Assembly (NCBI RefSeq): GCF_042100115.1
Contig: NC_091273.1
Span: 3,906,001 to 3,970,000 of the forward strand
Length of the DNA: 64,000 bases
Source of the DNA: Alternaria dauci
Taxonomy: Eukaryota; Ascomycota; Dothideomycetes; Pleosporales; Pleosporaceae
Direction of reading: 5' to 3'
The notes below the pieces were generated by a model, which saw only the letters and a program-made list of their open reading frames with translations, made no database searches and was not told the origin of the DNA. Below, piece by piece: positions 1-11,103 of the stretch (position 1 is the first letter of the stretch; every line of letters begins with the position of its first letter). A program made the translations under genes and the position numbers.

Positions 1-2
1 TC

Positions 3-446
3 GTCCAGCCGCAGTGCGCTAATCTGGCTCTCAACAACACTTTTGTCTTCTGTGTCCGCCAACATCCATCATCCCTCACGAAATCCCCGGAACCCAGTCC
101 TGCGATGCATGGCCGAGCGTCGCCGAATCCATTTGCCCGCCCTGCTTCCGCTATGAGCATGCAGAGTATTTCGGCAACTGGATCCAACTACACGAACCCG
201 TCTCAAAGTTCTTCTGGGTCAGCAGGTAGTAGTAGCAACAAGCCCGCTAAGCTAGCCGTACAAACACCTTCTGGCAAAATCATACGCCTAACCAGGAAGA
301 CGGAGCATATCAGCAGTACTAACGATGCTGATGGTACGGCTTGGGAGACGGTCATCAAGATTGGAGAGAAGGGCACATGGCGAGGTCTGGTGCTGGCCGA
401 TCGAAGCGCGAGGTGGTGTGTTTTTGCTCAATGGGAGTGTACTTGA
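3..446 (+). CDS. Cyk3-like cytokinesis protein, C-terminal fragment
   Basis: The frame is open from the first base of the window to a TGA at 444-446, so this is the 3' end of a gene that begins outside. About 147 residues are visible: a low-complexity Ser/Asn/Pro linker, then a compact C-terminal module containing KLAVQTPSGKIIRL and GEKGTWRGLVLADRSARWC. That ending resembles the C-terminus of fungal Cyk3-type SH3/transglutaminase-like proteins, which act at the bud neck or septum during cytokinesis. The SH3 and transglutaminase-like parts would lie upstream and cannot be checked. The family assignment rests on memory of this C-terminal module only; another septation protein is possible. An ATG at 105 lies inside the frame and is not a start. 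Confidence 0.5.
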   Translation, partial: VQPQCANLALNNTFVFCVRQHPSSLTKSPEPSPAMHGRASPNPFARPASAMSMQSISATGSNYTNPSQSSSGSAGSSSNKPAKLAVQTPSGKIIRLTRKTEHISSTNDADGTAWETVIKIGEKGTWRGLVLADRSARWCVFAQWECT

Positions 447-794
447 TCGCGTAGCGACGTTTGTGTTTTCGACTTCTCTTATGACTTGTAATGATAGCGT
501 TTGGTTACTCGTATGACCGCCACGGCCGTTGTAGCGCTTTGCATTTCCCGGCGTTTTATTGTAGGATATAGGGTGTGAGAATACTACTACGGCGTATCTT
601 GGTAATAACACGATCTCTAAATTGTCGTGGTGGAGCAGGCAGCCATGCAATGACTCGTACCTGCCAAGCTCCGTGTTGCCCCGCGTCATAGTTCACCCCA
701 CTACGACTTTTTGCCATTACGAACGATCGCCCCAACGACCAGACACAGTCCAGATTCAACAACCCGTGGTAGACGCAAAGCAACTGTCGCCAAC
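447..794. other. intergenic, promoter side of glutamyl-tRNA synthetase
   Basis: No gene is supported. Short open frames on both strands lack homology and good starts. The stretch must carry the terminator of the Cyk3-like gene and the promoter of the downstream synthetase. No clear TATA box was seen. Confidence 0.5.
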
Positions 795-2782
795 ATGGAC
801 GCGCAAATCGCCGAATGGCAACAGCGCTCCGAGGCCCTCAAGCCCCTCAACCTCAAGCAAATCGAACCCCACCTCCTCGAACTTGACGCACACCTCACTC
901 TCCGCTCCCATGTTGTCGGCTACACACTCTCCGACGCGGATACCACAGTATGGAAGACTATCCGCGAGAACCGCGTTGCGCACGCATTCGTCAAGCAGGA
1001 CTTGATGAAGAACCTGTGCCGCTGGTTTAGGTACATTGAGGAGGCGTACCCCCAGAGCGTGGTTGTTGTCGGAGGACAAGGCAAGAAGGAGGATGGTGCC
1101 AAGGGCAAGGGCAAGAAAGAGGGAGGTAAGAACGACGATGCGAACTACGACATTGGCCTGCAGGATGTCGGTGATGGCACCGGCATTGTCACTAGGTTCC
1201 CACCTGAGCCTTCGTAAGTTGTTACTCTTCTTCGGCGATTTTCGCTGCTCTCCGCTAACCATATCGCAGAGGTTACCTTCACATCGGTCACGCCAAAGCA
1301 GCGCTGCTCAACGATTACTTCGCGCACGAAAAGTACAAGGGCAAGCTCCTGCTCCGATTCGACGACACCAACCCTACCAAGGAGAAGCAAGAGTTCCAGG
1401 ATGCCATCGTCGAGGACTGCGCCCTTCTCGGCATCAAGCCAGATCAGGTCTCCTACACCAGTGACTGGTTCGACCAGCTCTACGAGAGCTGTGTGCAGGC
1501 CATCAAGGATGGACTGGCGTACGCAGACGACACAGTGCAAGAGAAGATGCGTGACGAGCGTATGAACGGCATCGCCAGTGCTCGCAGGGACTCTAGCGTT
1601 GAAGACAACCTTGGGCGCTTCGAGGAGATGAAGACGGGCAGCGAGGAGGGCCTGAAGTGGTGCATTCGCGCCAAAATGTCTGTCGATGACCCCAACAAGG
1701 CCATGCGCGACCCTGTCATCTATCGCTGCAACCCCCAGGCGCATCACCGCACTGGCGACAAGTGGAAGATCTACCCTACCTATGACTTCTGCTGCCCTAT
1801 CGTCGACTCGCTCGAAGGCGTTACCCACGCGCTGCGTACAACCGAGTATAACGATCGCGACGCACAGTACCAATGGTTCATCAAGAACCTCAAACTTCGC
1901 AAGGTCCACAACTGGGGTTTCGCGCGTCTGAACTTTGTCCGCACTGTGTTGTCCAAGCGCAAGCTCACTAAGATTGTCGATGCTGGTATCGTATCGGGCT
2001 GGGACGACCCGCGCATGCCTACCGTGCGCGGTGTCCGTCGCCACGGTGCCGTCATCCCTGCTCTGCGCGAGTTCATCCTCAAGCAAGGTCCTTCCAAGAA
2101 CATTGTCAACCAGGACTGGTTCGCCTTCTGGGCCACAAACAAGAAGCATATCGAGCCGACTGCAGCTCGATACACCGCCATTGATGACTCAGGTCGCGTT
2201 CCCGTCACCATCATCGGCGCGCGTGAGGGCGTCATCTCCGAGGACAAGCCGAAACACGCCAAGTACGACCTCGGCAACAAGAAGATCGTCTTCAGCAAGT
2301 CTGTCATCATGGAGCAAGCAGACGCACAATCGTTCGCTCAAGACGAGGAGATCACCCTCATGAACTGGGGTAACGCCATCGTGCGCAAAATTAGCCACTC
2401 TATCAACCCCCTCGAGATGGCCAAGCACGGCCTAAAGACCGTCACCGGCCTTGAGCTTGAGCTACATCTCCAAGGAGACGTCAAAAAGACATCTAAGAAG
2501 GTCACTTGGCTGAGCAACGATCAGGAGCTTGTGCCTATCGAGCTTGTTGACTTTGACTACCTCATCACAAAGGACAAGCTAGAGCCTGAGGACACGCTTG
2601 AGGATTTCCTCAACCCGCAGACTGAGTTCAGGACTAAGGCCATGGCTGACTGCAATGTCGCGGACCTCAAGGTCGACGACATTGTGCAGTTTGACCGCAA
2701 GGGCTTCTTCCGTATCGATCGCGCTTTTGCACACGGAGAGCCGGTTGTCGCGTTCCAGATCCCTACCGGTAAGAGCAAATAA
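795..2782 (+). CDS. GUS1: glutamyl-tRNA synthetase, cytosolic
   Basis: Exons 795-1213 and 1270-2782 give 643 residues. The enzyme charges tRNA-Glu with glutamate in the cytosol. Residues about 1-110 form a GST-like N-terminal domain (in yeast the site of Arc1 binding), followed by a Lys/Gly-rich linker and the class I catalytic core. The HIGH motif is H144-I-G-H147 within [15 protein letters not shown], and the KMSKS-like motif is VLSKRKL near residues 366-372. The [20 protein letters not shown] context fits GluRS rather than GlnRS. The 56-nt intron splits the serine codon just before GYLHIGH, so splicing is essential to rebuild the active site. The ATG at 795 (caacATGG) is preferred; the frame extends upstream only through non-ATG codons. 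An antisense open frame over exon 2 is a shadow. Confidence 0.95.
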
Positions 2783-3169
2783 ACGTTCTTTGGGATTTTG
2801 AGAAGTTGTAACACTGTGCTTGTGTGTGGATCTGCTGTGACTGGTTTTTCAGAGTAATGTAGTAGTGGTTTAGTAGAGAGAATATGCTCTGCTGTAGCCT
2901 GAATGAACAAATGCTCTTGATTCGTATAATTCCGTTCCAAATCGTCTCGCTCAAGCATTTTGGTTTGTTATTCTCTGATGTCTCGTCGTCTTCTTGTCAA
3001 AGTCGCTTCGTGTCGCTCCCTCCCTAAACAACGATACTCGTCCTCACTTTCCCCAGTCACAGTAACTAGTACCGATTCATAACGGGGTCCTTGCCTTTCT
3101 CTCCTCGTCTACACGTCCACCGCCGGCCCGTCGCGATTACAGCCACACAAGAACAACAAGGATGGAACC
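2783..3169. other. intergenic
   Basis: No gene is supported. The segment separates two genes on the same strand. A pyrimidine-rich run before 3130 may belong to the promoter or leader of the secreted protein gene that follows. Confidence 0.5.
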
Positions 3170-4047
3170 ATGAGGCTGTTCGCTCTTGCCACCATCACCG
3201 CATCGTGCGGCATGCTCGCTGCTGCGGCACCAGCCACTGGCAATGCGAGCAGTGAGTACCGAAACCTAGACTCAAGACGCTTTCGCTAACCACTGCAGTC
3301 GGCGATTCTGGAGTATCACACAGCAATCGCTACAATAATACTCAACCTGTGCACTGTACGTTTTGCAAGTCCCCTCCAAGACAAGTTACCCAGGAGAAAA
3401 CGCATTCATATCTTTATCCTAGTACTAAATTAGGTATACTCTCAATGTCTGACCACCCCCCAGCCCACAAGTCAGAGACCATCACCCTCGCCCTCAGCAC
3501 CACCGGCATCAACGTCGGCGACAGCAAGACTCTCTACCACGACGTCCAGGCTGCCATTGAGCACATCTGCCCCCCTCAGAGTACACACTGCTCAAACGCC
3601 CATGCCACATTCAGCGTCTACACCACCTCCCGCGGTCTAAGCATCTACACCAACAGCCACGTCCGCAAGACCATCACCGTCTCAGTCCAAGACTCGTACT
3701 GGGGCGGCCGCCCCGACGTGTACGAAGTACTGCGCAACACCGTTGCCGCTGCCTTTGAGCGAGGCACGTACGACCCCGCGAATTGCGTCCACGCATTGAC
3801 AGTGTATATTGGAGGGAAGAGGCAGATGTTTAGGGACTGCATGACGCTGGATTATGCAGAAGTTTTCCTTTCTGGTGGGTACAAGATGAAGGTTAGATTT
3901 GGAGGACCAAGAAGCCAGTACGAAGACTTGAAGTATGATTGCGAGAAAGTTGTCGATGATGCGTTTATGTTTGTGAGGGATGATGTACAGTGGAAGGGTA
4001 CACCTTGGGTATATTGCCTTGGGGTAGAGTTGTGGCCCCGTGTTTAG
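3170..4047 (+). CDS. secreted protein of unknown function
   Basis: Exons 3170-3251, 3299-3355 and 3464-4047 give 240 residues; all phases close and both introns are GT..AG (47 and 108 nt). The N-terminus MRLFALATITASCGMLAAAA is a clear signal peptide, so the product should enter the secretory pathway. The mature part has six cysteines in exon 3 (HIC, THC, NC, DC, DC, YC), consistent with three disulfides, and no membrane segment or recognised domain. I do not recognise a family. Size, secretion and cysteine content would qualify it as an effector candidate or an extracellular enzyme of a poorly known family; neither is shown. The upstream ATG at 3162 stops after three codons and is not used. 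Confidence 0.7.
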
Positions 4048-4501
4048 AGCTTTGTGGTCAGCTGGAGAAGCAAGGTTGTACAGCTCGGAATAGAACTTAG
4101 AAGCCAGGAGGATAGAGGAAAAGTTGCATAATGGTTCATAGACGAAGATATATTGGAAAGCCATACTTTGCAGGACCTCATACAGAAACATTATATATGT
4201 TCCAGACCATCAACTGACTCAGGCAATACCTTACATCATTCTCATAGTGGCGAGCATAAATTTCGTAGTGATTGTTGGTCTTGCTGTCCATGCACATCTG
4301 TAGATTCGGATATGCTATCTATGACTTTTTACGGGCTCGTGACTCTTGTCACGGCCTCCTCCCACCCACCCGACGATATCATGTCATCATACATTATTCG
4401 TCATGGGCATACATCATGCCTGGAAACCCACAGGTTCGACCATGTGATGTAAAGCAAGCATGCCTCGAAGTAGTTCTTCCACCCTGGGAGCGGTCCACTG
4501 C
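4048..4501. other. intergenic between convergent genes
   Basis: This is shared 3' flank of the secreted protein gene and the GFA-domain gene. Open frames here are short and unsupported. No repeat or RNA gene was recognised. Confidence 0.5.
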
Positions 4502-5371
4502 TTAAGTGGAGTTGGAGCCCTTTCCTTCGTTCCTGCCCATAGTACCTTCCTTGGTGACCTCGTCGGGCTTACCCTCCTGCATCTTCTTATTCCTCTCTTC
4601 CTCGCGCTTACGCTCATGCTCGCGCACCATGTCCGGCGGGCTGTCCTCGATGAGATCAGACTCGCCGCTCAGACCGCTCCACTTGGGAAGACCGTCGGGG
4701 ATGTCCATGACACGCTGGCCGTAGAACATGTGGCAGCGGGGCTTGAAGTAGGCCTTGTCTTCGTCGGTCTTGAGGTGCACGAGCGAGGGGAAGAGCAGAA
4801 TCATGTTGCGACCCTCGTCCATGATGGGCGAATGGCAGTAAGAGCAGCGGACTTTGCAAGGGAGCTTGTGCTCGATGGACTTGTCAGTTGGGTCGTACCA
4901 CTCTAGATCGTGGTGGCCGTTGGTGAAGTTGATGTCTTCTTTGTGGAAGATGGCTGCCCACTGGAAAGGTGCAGCTGACGGATGTTAGTTGTACTCTAAG
5001 AGAAGTTCATTAAGAAACATACCATGCTGGGTCTGGCAGGTGGTACAATGGCACAGCTTGCTGTCTAGAGGCTCTCGCCGGCTGAGCTGATACTTGACCT
5101 TTCCGCAATGGCAGTTGGCTTCATACTTGGCGTCAAAGTTCTCGTTCTTCTCGTGGATGCGGTAGGGTGGGCGCTGTTTCCACTCGGACTTTCCAGTCGT
5201 CTCCTGGCCACGGCTTTGATCCTTGACCTGCTCTTTATCCATTCTGAAGGAAGTTGTGGAGAATGTGGGGTGCTGTCGCGTGAGGTGTGAAGCTACAAGT
5301 TGTGCACGGGGTAGAGCTCTTGAGGACGTCAATAGTGGTAGGCGACGGAACGCAATTGAAGTTGCGGACAT
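4502..5371 (-). CDS. GFA/CENP-V domain protein, probably mitochondrial
   Basis: Exons 5371-5023 and 4974-4502 (minus strand) give 273 residues; the 48-nt intron has a CTAAC branch site. The protein carries the zinc-binding fold of glutathione-dependent formaldehyde-activating (GFA) enzymes and CENP-V: CHCGKVKY, then CHCTTCQ, then CSYC, the usual cysteine ligand sets. Catalytic function of fungal members is mostly unproven, so an enzyme of S-hydroxymethylglutathione metabolism is only a family-level guess. Residues 1-42 are rich in Arg, Ser and Leu with no acidic residue, like a mitochondrial presequence; a second Met (MDKEQVKD) could start a cytosolic form. The C-terminus is a charged Glu/Lys tail. 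Confidence 0.85.
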
Positions 5372-5892
5372 AAGTGGTGATTGAAGAAGGAATGGTGAGG
5401 GTGCGTGGGCGGTTTTGCTGTTTGCTCACCGTCATCACTGATGCTTTATTTGGGAGGCGCGTTGATCTGACGTCACCATGACCACAACTCTGCTACGCGA
5501 CAACGCGTGCTCTAGATTCCTCATCCCCGTTGCGGGTATCGATCGTCAACGAGAATGCGCCTTTCCGTCAGCGAAAACGCTCAGACATGGAACCCAGATT
5601 CGCCTGCCAATGCTATGCTTTTTCTACACTATCCCATTCGTCAATTCTTCCCTAGTGTCCCACTTTCCGCACCTCATCTCGATCGATCCTGCGCCGCTGT
5701 CTGCCATGAGCCGTAGCCCATAACCCTGACATCGTCGGTATTGGTGCGTCTGCTCAGACTATCGTATTTTACGATACATGCTGTCTTCCGCATCCACATC
5801 CACGAAAGCTGATGAGGCTGAAGTTTGCGCTAACGACGGGCTGGTTCCGCGTCTAGGGTTCCACAATAGTTTGGTGGAAGCCCTGGAATGGC
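5372..5892. other. intergenic
   Basis: This covers the upstream region of the GFA-domain gene and the 3' flank of the 5-phosphatase gene. Open frames at 5478-5723 and 5759-5968 show no coding character. Nothing else was recognised. Confidence 0.5.
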
Positions 5893-8800
5893 TCAAGCTC
5901 CTTTCAGTAGCTTCTGAGCTTCTTTGCTGGATAGGCCGAAGACATTGATCAGGTAGTCGAGTCTGCAAAGTTTGTCAGTACGACGAGCCTCCGATTGATT
6001 CATTGTTTGATTTGACTTACTTGATGTCTCCCGCTATCCGCCGCCGCACTGCCTCAAACTCAACTTCGGCTTTGTCTCTGGTGGCATCCTGTCTCTTCGA
6101 GTTGATCGTCTTGACGCGGAGCTTGAACGTTCCACTGACAGGACGATGATCTGAGACCTTGATGGAGTCGTGTCGCCGGTAATCCAACTGCTTGATCCTA
6201 CCCAAGCCGCGGTACAGTAACCGATCGCACCATGCTGGTGAACGTTGCTTTTCAGAGGTATCGTAATTGTCTGTCCCTACGTCATACTTGTAGGTAGGAG
6301 CAAAGTTGATGGGCGCCTCTGTGAATGCGCGCAAGCGGAAACCCGGATTGCGTTTGCGAGACAGAAGCAGCTGATCGCGCTCAAGAAGTTTCGCCAGATT
6401 ACCTTGCTGCACTGCAGCGATAACACTGTTGCGAGGCATTGCATCAATGCGATAGTTGAGGTCACCGTTCAAGATACAGATCTCATGGTCCAAAATCATA
6501 GATCCATCACCACCTCCAACAAAGTAGTTTGCGCACGAAGTTGGGGAGCGGTTCTTCGGTAATGGCGCATTCTCCATGATTGCGGCTGCGTCATTGTTGC
6601 GATGCACGGTCTGTGTTTGACCGGCTGCGAGATGGCAGTTGATGAAGCAGAGAGACGAATCGTCGATAAAGAAGCGCACCACCAGCGCGCCCTTGTTGCC
6701 AACTCGACCGCTGAAGCCAAGCTTGATCTCAGCTGCACATACGTCCCGGATGTTTGTCCGTTCTGAAGCCTTTATGAACACGCAGGTAAATAGACCGACA
6801 AGGTTGGCGGTGTGCAAGAGAACATAATTCTCGTTTGGGCTATGCTCCTCCAGAACACGAACAAGATGGTCTCGCCACGCCCGATATTGATGGGACATGT
6901 GTTCGTTTTCTGATGTTTCCTTGTGTTTCTTTCGCTTGAAAATGCTCTTGGCTGTGATCTTCTTGTCTTCCAGATCTACCAACTCCTGGAAGCCAAAGAC
7001 GAGGATGTCAGGAGAATTACCAGGTTCGATTATTTCTCGGAAGAAATTGCGATCCTCTTCTGTATTCCGTATATTTGCGGGTTTGGTCGCACCGGCGTTC
7101 CATGTCATGACTCGTGCTGAGAGCTCTCTGAACTCGCAGTATTCAGAATCGCGTTGTTGCATCAAGTTTTCTGTAGCATATTAGTATGGTACGGCGAGGA
7201 TAATCCTACCCCACTTACCGAGCCAATCTTCCTTCATCATCCCGTCCCAGACTCGCAACATTGTGTCCGTGCCCAAAGACGCGACCTGGAATCTATCGAG
7301 CTTCCAGATACTGGTGCGATCGGCCAGGATGCCCGCGATTGGCTTGTCATGTGCTTTCCAATCCTTCAACACCTTCCAGGGTGTCGACTTGGTCTCGTAC
7401 ACGTAGATCATTCCAGTGCTGTACCCGGCCCAAAGGAAATCACCAACGCCAACCAGGGAGCTGATCTTGTACACACTGACATTCACAATTCCAAGACACT
7501 CAAAGCTCTTCTTGGAGTAGATTGTAACTTTCCCGTCAGCGTGCCCAAAGTACATTCTATCCGGTTGACTGCTGATGATGGCACCAGAAGTGACGTCTCC
7601 GACATTAAGCTGAGATAGAGGTCCCTGTGTCAATTGCTGGAAGTAGTTGTTGTCTGATGTGCGAGCGTAAACTCGTATGTCCTTTGTCGAAGCTACCCAC
7701 AACTGGGAACCCGAGATTATGGAAAAGGTGCTTCCCCGAGGGATGCGGTAGGTGAGCGGCGCCTGCTGCAGGGAAGGGCATCCTGACTCGTCTGCTGGCC
7801 AAATGTGCAAGACACCGTCCTCGTCGAGAGACCACATTTCTGAGGCGTAGCGGAAGATCTTTGTGATGACACTCCTCGCGTGCGCGTTACTCTTAGTGTG
7901 CACTACACTTTGTGTGGGTATGTCAATTTCATGCATTTCGCCAGTGTTGGTCCCTAGCCACAACCGCTTGCCTTCATCTTCGACATCCTTGGCTGGCCGG
8001 AACGCAATCGCTGTGGCTTTGACTGTATCACCATGGGCAAGACTCATAAGCAGTCGGCCATTCAAAATGTTCCAAACATTGGTCACGTATCCAGTCGTAC
8101 ATATGTAATCGCCACAAATCGCAAATAACTTGGTCTCGTAGCCTGTCGGAATGCCAGCGACGCCATCCGGAAACACTGGTGGCCTTCGATTCGCTTGTGA
8201 CGAGTCCGGGTAGTCTGTTAGGGCAGTCGCCGGTTGTTTCTCTGCGCCCGTGTCCTCCTCGTCCGAATCATAGGTGTACGGCTGTGATAGCTGCGAGGCT
8301 TGTAAGGACGGCTGCGAAGGCCGTCGCATTTCCCCAGAGTTTCGTGGAGGCGGTGGTTTCGGGGGTTCTAACGCTTTTCCGGGACTAGCGGATATGGCCC
8401 CAGTTGTGTTGGTGCGCCGGGGAGGCGGCATAAATTTGTTATTTGTCTCCTGTACTAACTGACCAGGCCGGGTCTGGTCAAAAGATCGTCGCACTGGCAA
8501 ATCAGGAGCTGCTGCTCTCTGCAGCTGAACGCTCTTCCGCAAATCGAAATTGTCCTTCTCTCGTCGCATGGGCAACGATGGGCGGTCTTCTGGCTGGTCG
8601 TTCGGTGATGGCGGAGGCATAGTCTTCTTCAAGGGTTGCTTCCCAGGTATACGAGACTCGTTGGATGGTAGCTTTTCGGCCACTGCAGGATGTATGGGGT
8701 GGGCTGGGAAGTATCCATTGTTGCTTGGAGTAAATTTTGGTTTAGAGAAGCCTGGAATAACTGGCGGAGAAGCCTCTCCCTTGACGCTGTCTCCACTACT

Positions 8801-9628
8801 GCTGGGCGGTGTACTGAATGGAGACACATCCACAGCGTCCGACGTGGCTTCAGGTGCCAGATTTGCGCGAGCTGCAGCATCAACAGAGAGCGGTTTTGGT
8901 GGAATCTTGGGCTTTCCGGCTCGATTTACAGGTGGAGGTGCAGGCGGCGCAGACGATACCGGTCGGTCGCCCTTTCGTGGATCCTTGGAAGGACCGTTGC
9001 CCGTATGTGAAGGGAAGACGGGTTTCGCATCCGCACCAGGAGTGCCATTGCGACTGGGCATTTTGAAGAATCTCTTCCCACCAGGCGCGGAAGCGGGCGA
9101 TTCCAGTGCGACATGCGAGATCGGTTTCGAAGGTTGCGGGGAGTGTATGGGGGATGCGGAAGACTTGGGCGGCGATCTTGGTGATTGGACGGTGACTTTT
9201 GGAGGCGACCTTGTAGGCGACCTGGGCGGAGAGAAAGCCATCATCGACGTCGGTCTGGGTTTTGGATTCCCCCATAGGGACCGTCCGAGGGCGTTTGAGC
9301 GCGGCGTCACTGTCCCACTCCCACTGTAGTCGGCCACACTGGGCGAAGGTCTTTCGGTATAGTCTCTATCCCTCGGCATGTCTAGGGAAATGCGCCCGTC
9401 TGTTCTCCTATTGTCCTCTGGCATGGGAAGGCGGTCGCTGGCGCCAGGAGAGCGCTGTCGCGAGGTGGCAGACGCGGGCGACTTGTTTGTGCTGAGGAGG
9501 TTCTCGAATTGGGCGCGGAGGGAAGACACTGGCTTCTGTACTGGGAGTCAGCAACTACTCTGGTCCTGCAAACAAGCCGTACTCACAATGGAGGAGCCAT
9601 CCTGCGTCTCCTCTTGCTGGTTCTCCAT
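5893..9628 (-). CDS. inositol polyphosphate 5-phosphatase with N-terminal beta-propeller
   Basis: Exons 9628-9587, 9535-7219, 7170-6021 and 5962-5893 (minus strand) give 1192 residues; the three introns are 48-58 nt and all phases close. Residues 1 to about 450 are disordered, rich in Pro, Ser and Arg with many SP/PP sites. Residues about 455-780 form a WD40-like beta-propeller (repeated strands such as LWVASTKDIRVYA and GDFLWAGYSTGMIYVYE). Residues about 795-1165 are the IPPc catalytic domain with FINCHLAAG, LNGDLNYRID, PAWCDRLLYRG and SDHRPVSGTF, which hold the metal- and phosphate-binding residues. The enzyme should remove the 5-phosphate from PI(4,5)P2 or related inositides and act in membrane traffic. 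The first exon codes only 14 residues. The last exon adds 23 residues ending KLLKGA. Confidence 0.92.
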
Positions 9629-10265
9629 GATGTGTGTTTGTGTTGTCGTCAGCCGGCACCGGAGGGTATCCTATAGCTGCGCATCGACCAGTGAGGTCTT
9701 CTTCCCATTTGGCGCTTCTGGTGATGGTGGAAAGGGAGGCTGTCGCCCGTGGGCGGTCATGCAGCCAGCGCTACTGCGGACACGGTCCAGAAATAGAGGG
9801 AGTGGTGGTGGTGGATGCGGTGGCGGTGCGTCGTGGTAGAGGCCCAAGAGCGACTGTAGGGCTCCCTAGTGGAGACGCGTACACTGTCCTGCTAAGAATG
9901 TTCGGCGACAGGGAATACCGGCGACAGCGCGGGGGTGCAAGTGTTTCAGCAGCGGTCGGAATGCAGACGCGGCTGAGAGGTCCTCTCCAATCCGCCCAGG
10001 CGACGTCTCCAGCGTGCGGGCGATGGATATTGCTGCTCTGCGTTGGGCGCGGGCGGCTTGAAGCGGTGTTGTCGTGTCTTGCTGTTGCCATTCCCCACAG
10101 CTAAGCAGCACAGAACCCTGCACACCACCGACGGCAAGGCGATCAGGCACCGGCGAATTATAGACGAGCAATCAACACGCCAAACTAGCACCTGGGCAAT
10201 CTGCAGCCGTCAGTCTGTTGTACAGTCCATAGTAGCCGTATAGTCACACTTCACCGTCACCCGCC
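9629..10265. other. divergent promoter region
   Basis: The 637 bp separate the 5-phosphatase (minus) from the CHY zinc finger gene (plus). Open frames on both strands here have odd composition and no family resemblance. A GGTGGTGGTGG-type G-rich run lies near 9800-9830. No convincing gene. Confidence 0.5.
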
Positions 10266-10855
10266 ATGTGGTAAGCACGCCTTCCTCCTCGCCTCCGCGA
10301 CTCCCCGCAATCACCTCCGCGGCTTGGCTGATGCCCATGCAGCAAACACATCCTCAACGCCCAAGTCTCCATCCGCTCGCCGTGCTGTATGTCGCCCGTG
10401 ACAGACATGGGCGCCATGAATGCTGAGAAATGCTAGGCAAGAAATGGTTCGACTGTGCAGAATGTCACCAGGAGCAGAGCGACCACCCGCTCATGCAGAC
10501 ATTTGACATGGTCTTCATCTGCAAAAAGTGCAAGAAAGCCTTCCGCAAGGATGCGCGCGAGTTCGAGGATGCGTGAGTAGTAGGCACAGGTTTGGCATGG
10601 CGCCTGGCTGACCAAGGGTAGCGACGAGTACTGCCCGCACTGCGATAACCACTTCGTTTTAGAGGCAAAGACACCCAAGGCATCGCTACAAGTCGAAGGC
10701 GAGGACGCCCGCATAGACTCCCGGTATGTCGCCTTCGAGTACAGCTCATCGCGCACTTCTAACCACTCTTCAGCATGCTCAAGGACGACCGTGTACGGGG
10801 CGAAGAAATGCGCACGATATTCGATGTCAAGGAGGCGCCCAACAAGCTGGGTTGA
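10266..10855 (+). CDS. CHY zinc finger protein (Hot13-like)
   Basis: Five exons, 10266-10270, 10343-10386, 10437-10572, 10622-10723 and 10774-10855, give 122 residues with every phase closing. The product begins MCKHILNAQ and carries the CHY-type zinc ligands: C2/H4, SPCC, DCAEC, ICKKC and YCPHC. Yeast Hot13, the best-studied relative, is a zinc protein of the mitochondrial intermembrane space that keeps the Mia40 import oxidase zinc-free. This form lacks the extra N-terminal residues of yeast Hot13, and its location is inferred only. The first exon is five nucleotides long (ATG TG), so the first cysteine ligand codon is split by an intron; automated predictors will often miss this start. Confidence 0.88.
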
Positions 10856-11103
10856 ACGACTGCGGGCATGGGGATTCGCGATACTATGCGTAACACAGGC
10901 TACTGAGCAGCAGGGCAGGGATACCACACCAAGGAACATCACGCGACGAGCGGGGGGATGGACGTGGGAAGGAGCATAATGGTGTGCTAGATTGCCATTT
11001 ATGAGCACTAGCTGGTCGTATCTGCATTATACGGGTTCATAAAGTCTATCACCAGACGCCACTGCTGTCCATGCCTTTTTGCCCTCACTCGTCAACCACG
11101 CTT

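Noticed and set aside
711..794. 28-codon basic N-terminal extension of GUS1 as a mitochondrial presequence
   Set aside because: The extension begins at TTG, not ATG; the ATG at 795 has good context and fits the family start.
1145..2149. 334-codon open frame antisense to GUS1
   Set aside because: Lies wholly opposite a conserved exon; its composition mirrors the sense codons and it has no family resemblance.
8550..9329. 259-codon open frame opposite the 5-phosphatase head region
   Set aside because: Gly/Ser-rich shadow of the Pro/Ser-rich sense strand.
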